From positions 30,871,864 to 30,935,863 of the forward strand of contig CM073322.1 of assembly GCA_037043015.1 (NCBI GenBank): DNA of 64,000 nt, written 5' to 3'. Under the pieces are notes generated by a model. The model worked only from the letters and a program-made list of their open reading frames with translations, ran no database searches and had not been told where the DNA came from. This document shows, piece after piece, positions 59,893 through 64,000 of the stretch. Positions within the stretch are counted from its first letter, which is position 1, and each line of letters opens with the position of its first letter. The position numbers and the translations under genes were made by a program. This stretch comes from Bryum argenteum. Lineage: Eukaryota; Streptophyta; Bryopsida; Bryales; Bryaceae.

Positions 59893-61956
59893 ATGGCGAT
59901 GGCATCGCTCCAGTTTCAGCTCCCTCATACCCTTTCCCCACCTCCTGCATTGTCTCCTAATTCGAATTCTAGACATAGCCACTTCACCTCGTTGCCTCCT
60001 CTCACGAATTTCACGTCTCGGGGCAGACTGCTTGGCTGTCAAATGCGTGTTCCCAAATCCAGAATCAGAGCCGTATCTCTCGGTGAAGACACAGAACAAG
60101 TGAAAACGGACGTGAAGAAGACCTCCTATCGACCTATTGTGATACTCCCGGTACGTGCTCCCACATTCCAATCACCAATTCTTTTCGAATTGCAGTAGAA
60201 TTCGTAACCTACGTTTCGTGTGAATTTTGAATCACAAATTTCGAATCTTAAAATTTCCTATTCTAATCACGAGTTCTTTGATATAGTGCGCCATTTTCTT
60301 GATATAGTGGCTTTTCTTTATATAGAGGAACTCGTGACCTAGATTCTGTTCGACGTGTACATGGATTTTGTACCAGTTCGCTTCACAACCCATTTGAATT
60401 GTGGGGAATCGTTTGCTCGGTCGGTTTGAAAGGTAGGGAATAATCTTATGTTCGAATTGTGCTGTTCGTCTGTACCTGATTCGATTTCCTCACATGAATG
60501 CAGGGCCTAGGAAACAACACGGGTGATTATAACGAGCTTGTGGCCTCTCTCGCAGCGCGTGGATTGACCGCAGTAACTGCGAAGGTTTCTCGTCCTGATT
60601 GGCTGCGAAATGCTGCTGGACTTCTTGATGCTGCTTACTGGAAAGGCACCCTTCAGCCCCGGCCCACACTTGATTGGTAAGTTGTAGTCACTTTCCTGTT
60701 CTGGTTCTGAGGCTATTGGGAAGTCGAGGTTGATTATGTTGCGTTGTCCAGGTATTTGGAAAGGATAAAAAATGCCATCGGAGAAGCGAAGGCTATGGCT
60801 CCTGGTAAGCATTTCTAACTCCTTCGTTCAGAGTATGCAGGTCCTTTTCTCGAGTTTATTGATATCAAGATCTCTCACTGTCTGCAGGAAGCGAGAAGGT
60901 GACAATCATAGCGCATTCAGCCGGTGGCTGGTTAGGGCGAGTGTACATGGCTGACTTTGGTACTGACGACATTGCCTTGTTCTTAAGCCTGGGGAGTCCT
61001 CACTTGTATGTCCCGCTTCTCAACTAACTGGCCTCAACTGTTATGGAGTTTTCATATGTGATCAACACCTCGATTGCATCACCTGTAGATGGCGAAGATG
61101 TTTAGTTTCATACTATCGTCTGCCTATTAAAGCCCGACATTTGAATGCAGACCTCCTCCTAGGAACGTTCCTGGGGTTGTGGATCAAACGAGAGGGCTCC
61201 TGTACTACGTCGAGGAGAATTGCCCAGGTGCATTTCATGCGCCTCATGTGAAGTACGTTTGCATAGCAGGCAGGTACATGTCCGCGCCTTAAATTCAGGT
61301 CACCGGCAGCAGCTTCCGTTACTCGTGATGTTATAGGGAGGATTACATAAATTGAAAACCGACATGGAGAAGGACTATCAAAACATGAATGTTCCTACAA
61401 TTCTAGAAGAAAGTGTCAGGTAGAAACTCAACAATACAAGTTGTGTAAGTGCACATGCAGATACTTGAAAGGTGACAAACTGTTCCCCGGAGCTGGCGCA
61501 ACTGTAGCCCCGACTGGGCTCGGAACAGTGGACACCGCAGGAAGCAGCGAAGCAGCAGCTATATCGGCAGCCGAAGAGGGAAAGATGGAGGCAGGGGTTG
61601 GCGAGGTGATAGAAGATGGTGCTGTGAAGCCAGCCCCTCCTACTTTACGAGCGCGTATCGTTGGCCAAGGCTACAAGCAGGCACGCAGCCATACATCACC
61701 AACCATCATCGCATGCCGAATTTTCATATGAGATGTGTTGTTAACACTGATGGAGGGTGTTGTTTCTGTGTAGGTTTGTGGTCAAGCCGACGTTTGGGGA
61801 GACGGTGTTGTGCCAGAGGTATCGGCGCACTTGGAGGGCGCCGAAAACCTCAGTTTTGATGGGGTCTACCATTCCCCGGTTGGATCCTCGGACGAAAGGC
61901 CATGGTACGGGACGTCCAGCATTCTGGACCAGTGGGTGCATTACCTGCTGGAGTAG
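59893..61956 (+). CDS. alpha/beta-hydrolase, PGAP1/lipase-like, plastid-type N-terminus, 7 exons
   Basis: Exons 59893-60150, 60504-60676, 60752-60804, 60888-61005, 61151-61273, 61461-61680 and 61774-61956 join to 375 residues. A ~65-residue Ser/Pro/Arg-rich N-terminus resembles a transit peptide. The fold starts at RPIVILPGLGNNTGDY (oxyanion region). The nucleophile elbow is IIAHSAGGWLGR (Ser172); the acid is in VWGDGVVPE (Asp325) and the base in GVYHSPVG (His348). The set is complete, so it should be an active esterase or lipase; the substrate is unknown. Intron 6 uses a GC donor (CAG/GCACGC after 61680). That choice is forced by the conserved GYKQ-VCGQADVWGDG junction. A second in-frame ATG is at 59899. 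Confidence 0.88.
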
Positions 61957-64000
61957 GTGTGTATATGACGCTTGTGCTGTACAAATGAGGAACTTGCATG
62001 TTCAAATGCATTACGGCTGTACTCAAGAATGACGAGATGCACAAACCTCAGCATGCGTCGAGAGTGTTACAGATTCTGGCAGTCTCCTTGATTCGAAAGG
62101 TCCTTATCTCGAGACTGCATGATTTGGACTTCAAATTCGAGATGAGCTAGCAGGAGACGATGAACTAATTTTCTCGAAGCACGGAACTCGCTCTTGCGTA
62201 GTGTGCTTTTCTGCTGACCTTTTTGAGTCTTTCATGTGGTACAAAGTCCTGCTGACAGACGCAATTGACTGGTTTAATCCCGCTTGACTCGGAAATAAAT
62301 CTTTGATGTGTGAAATGGCCTGTCTTTAAATGGCACTGCTGCAGAGTTAGTGGTGTCTTATCCTGTGGAATCGAGTTGCAAAATTGTCTGCAATATATGA
62401 AGGTGGAGTATGCTTGAAACTTACCCTAATATGTGTCTTCTATTGAGCCGGGGGGTGGTTTTCCATTATGCGTGGCTTGCAAACGAATAGAGCTATTTCA
62501 AAGCCTCATCTTGGTCAGAACTCTAAAGGTTCATCCCCCTTCTCACTTTCAATCAGTATTGACAGTCATATTTATATTTCCAGTTTCTGAAGAATCTTCG
62601 TAAATGGGAAAATAGTAAGTATTCTATTGAGCTTCCTAGTATTTGAAATGAGGGTAGCAACATTTCGCTTCAAACTCGAAGAAACGAAACAGTACAGTAG
62701 ACTCACTTCTTAAAAATTGAGTCACTTTTTGTGATCCTGTGTAGAGATTTACTGGTTTCTATCACTAATGTCTACATAGATTTACAATCATGCTAGAGAT
62801 GAAAAACTAAAAGAATATGATAAGTGTTGTTATAAGACATCTCTTATGTTTCCACGTACTACTCTAATTTGAACTACCTCAGTTTTACAGGTACATTTAC
62901 ATGAAATCGATCATATACCCAATGTGAAGTGAGAATGTTCAAGTCTGAGTGCCTTCGAAAAGCAAAAGTTAGATGAAGCTACTCTCAGGCTCATGCAAAG
63001 GGGATTAGATGGTACAATGTAAAAGAGAATTCTTGAACTATATCTTCTGAGTGGGTAACCGATGTTGAAGTTCGAGATTTATTAATATCTACTGCTAATG
63101 AAGCATTATGATCGATATCCGAATGGGGTGTGATGGCGGGCCATCCTGGTGTACTGGTGCGTCACGAAATGAGTATGTCGCTGCCCCGCCACGAGAGCGC
63201 ATCTTCCGAGGTTATATGCAACATGCTGTGTGTGTACTTGCCACGGCAAACGTGCACCACTGTCCATGACAACTGCCGTTCCGCCATTGCAGTCAGCAGC
63301 TGCTGCCTGTCAGAACATGTAAAGCAAGCGCACGCGTACTTCCACTACCCGCCCAATGCCTTATCTCACACCCAGTTCCCTTTCCCTCTGCAATCATCCA
63401 AGTGTTCGCTCATCAACTACGGACCTCACTGAAGCTTGCATGGCTCCTTCGTCGTGCACAAGCCCCCCTTTTCGGTGATTACTTCGTTACGACAGAGGAG
63501 AAGCTTGTGCTACAGGAACGCGGATTCGAATGATTCACTAGCTTGTCGGCAGTAGCCGCAGCGAGAGACCCGGGTCCACGCTTTCGTCGCAACGCCGCGG
63601 ATCTAGACTTCTCTTCGACTAATACGCAGGCAGATCACAATTATCGTGAATTTCACGTACGCGCGTTACCGCTCATCGTTGAGCAGCTGTATGTAGTGTC
63701 CTTGGCAGCCTCGACAATACTAACAGAGCAATCTCTCGCCGATCGACCAAGTCGGTCAGAAAATTAATCAGGAAGGTAGAAACCCGTCGTTATAGTTCTG
63801 CAACTGCTAATTTGTATAGATTGGTGACTTTAGTTGTGCAGTGTAGAAACCCATCGTTCTTAGTTCTTCAATTGGTGACTGCCTTGGTTGGATCTTGATA
63901 GCGTTGTGGTGAGGGATGGCCAACAAACACAGACGCCATAGTTCTCTCGATACGCTAGGATGGATGTACACGCACCGCGCGCGCGACGATCCGCCACCAG
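61957..64000. other. 3' flank of the hydrolase gene and intergenic DNA
   Basis: Probable 3' UTR to about 62.3 kb, then spacer. From 63.1 kb onward the composition is GC-richer with frames of 74 and 100 codons that show no family motif. This may be the promoter or leader of a gene beyond the window edge. Confidence 0.4.

Noticed and set aside
1-64000. CRISPR arrays, rRNA genes or operons
   Set aside because: No regularly spaced identical repeats, no rRNA signature, and the genes are intron-bearing plant genes.

Overview
The window is nuclear DNA of a land plant. All recognisable genes are plant families split by short spliceosomal introns (mostly 70-200 bp): a plant 3-ketoacyl-CoA synthase, two GT92 galactan-synthase-like glycosyltransferases, a pectin methylesterase, a plastid ChaN/DUF3411 protein, an alpha/beta hydrolase and a chalcone-isomerase-fold protein. 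The short introns, low gene density, AT-rich spacers and a DUF7869 transposable element suggest a seedless plant (bryophyte or lycophyte grade). I cannot name the species from sequence alone.

Layout. 0-16.3 kb is repeat territory: a 521-bp TTA-flanked MITE, two TTAA-flanked elements, then a ~12-kb DNA transposon (4230-16233). This transposon has diverged terminal inverted repeats and two head-to-head decayed gene blocks: a leftward DUF7869 transposase-like pseudogene and a rightward block with ParB-like and methyltransferase-like traits. 17.4-23.0 kb holds a CHI-fold gene and a pectinesterase gene, both rightward. 23-32.4 kb is repeats and non-coding DNA. 33.4-37.6 kb holds a 3-ketoacyl-CoA synthase gene and, tail to tail with it, a leftward GT92 gene. 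42.5-46.0 kb is a ten-exon ChaN+DUF3411 gene. 47.6-53.3 kb is a stack of nested TTAA elements, a small Helitron and a micro-retroposon. 55.0-56.9 kb is a second GT92 gene, a paralogue of the first in opposite orientation. 57.9-59.5 kb holds two more transposons, and 59.9-62.0 kb an alpha/beta hydrolase gene.

The most unusual content is mobile DNA. First, the 12-kb transposon appears to carry two divergent multi-domain genes, of which the non-transposase one looks like a prokaryote-style ParB plus DNA-methyltransferase protein. Second, at least ten copies in about six sequence families of non-coding elements begin CCC(C) and end GGG(G) and sit in TTAA, the signature of piggyBac-type transposition. 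Nested copies allow the TTAA duplication to be read directly. No piggyBac transposase is present in the window.

The cellular genes do not form an operon-like unit. Three concern cell wall or surface: pectin de-esterification, pectic galactan synthesis (two copies) and very-long-chain fatty acid elongation for cuticle. Two look plastid-directed (ChaN/DUF3411 protein and the hydrolase).
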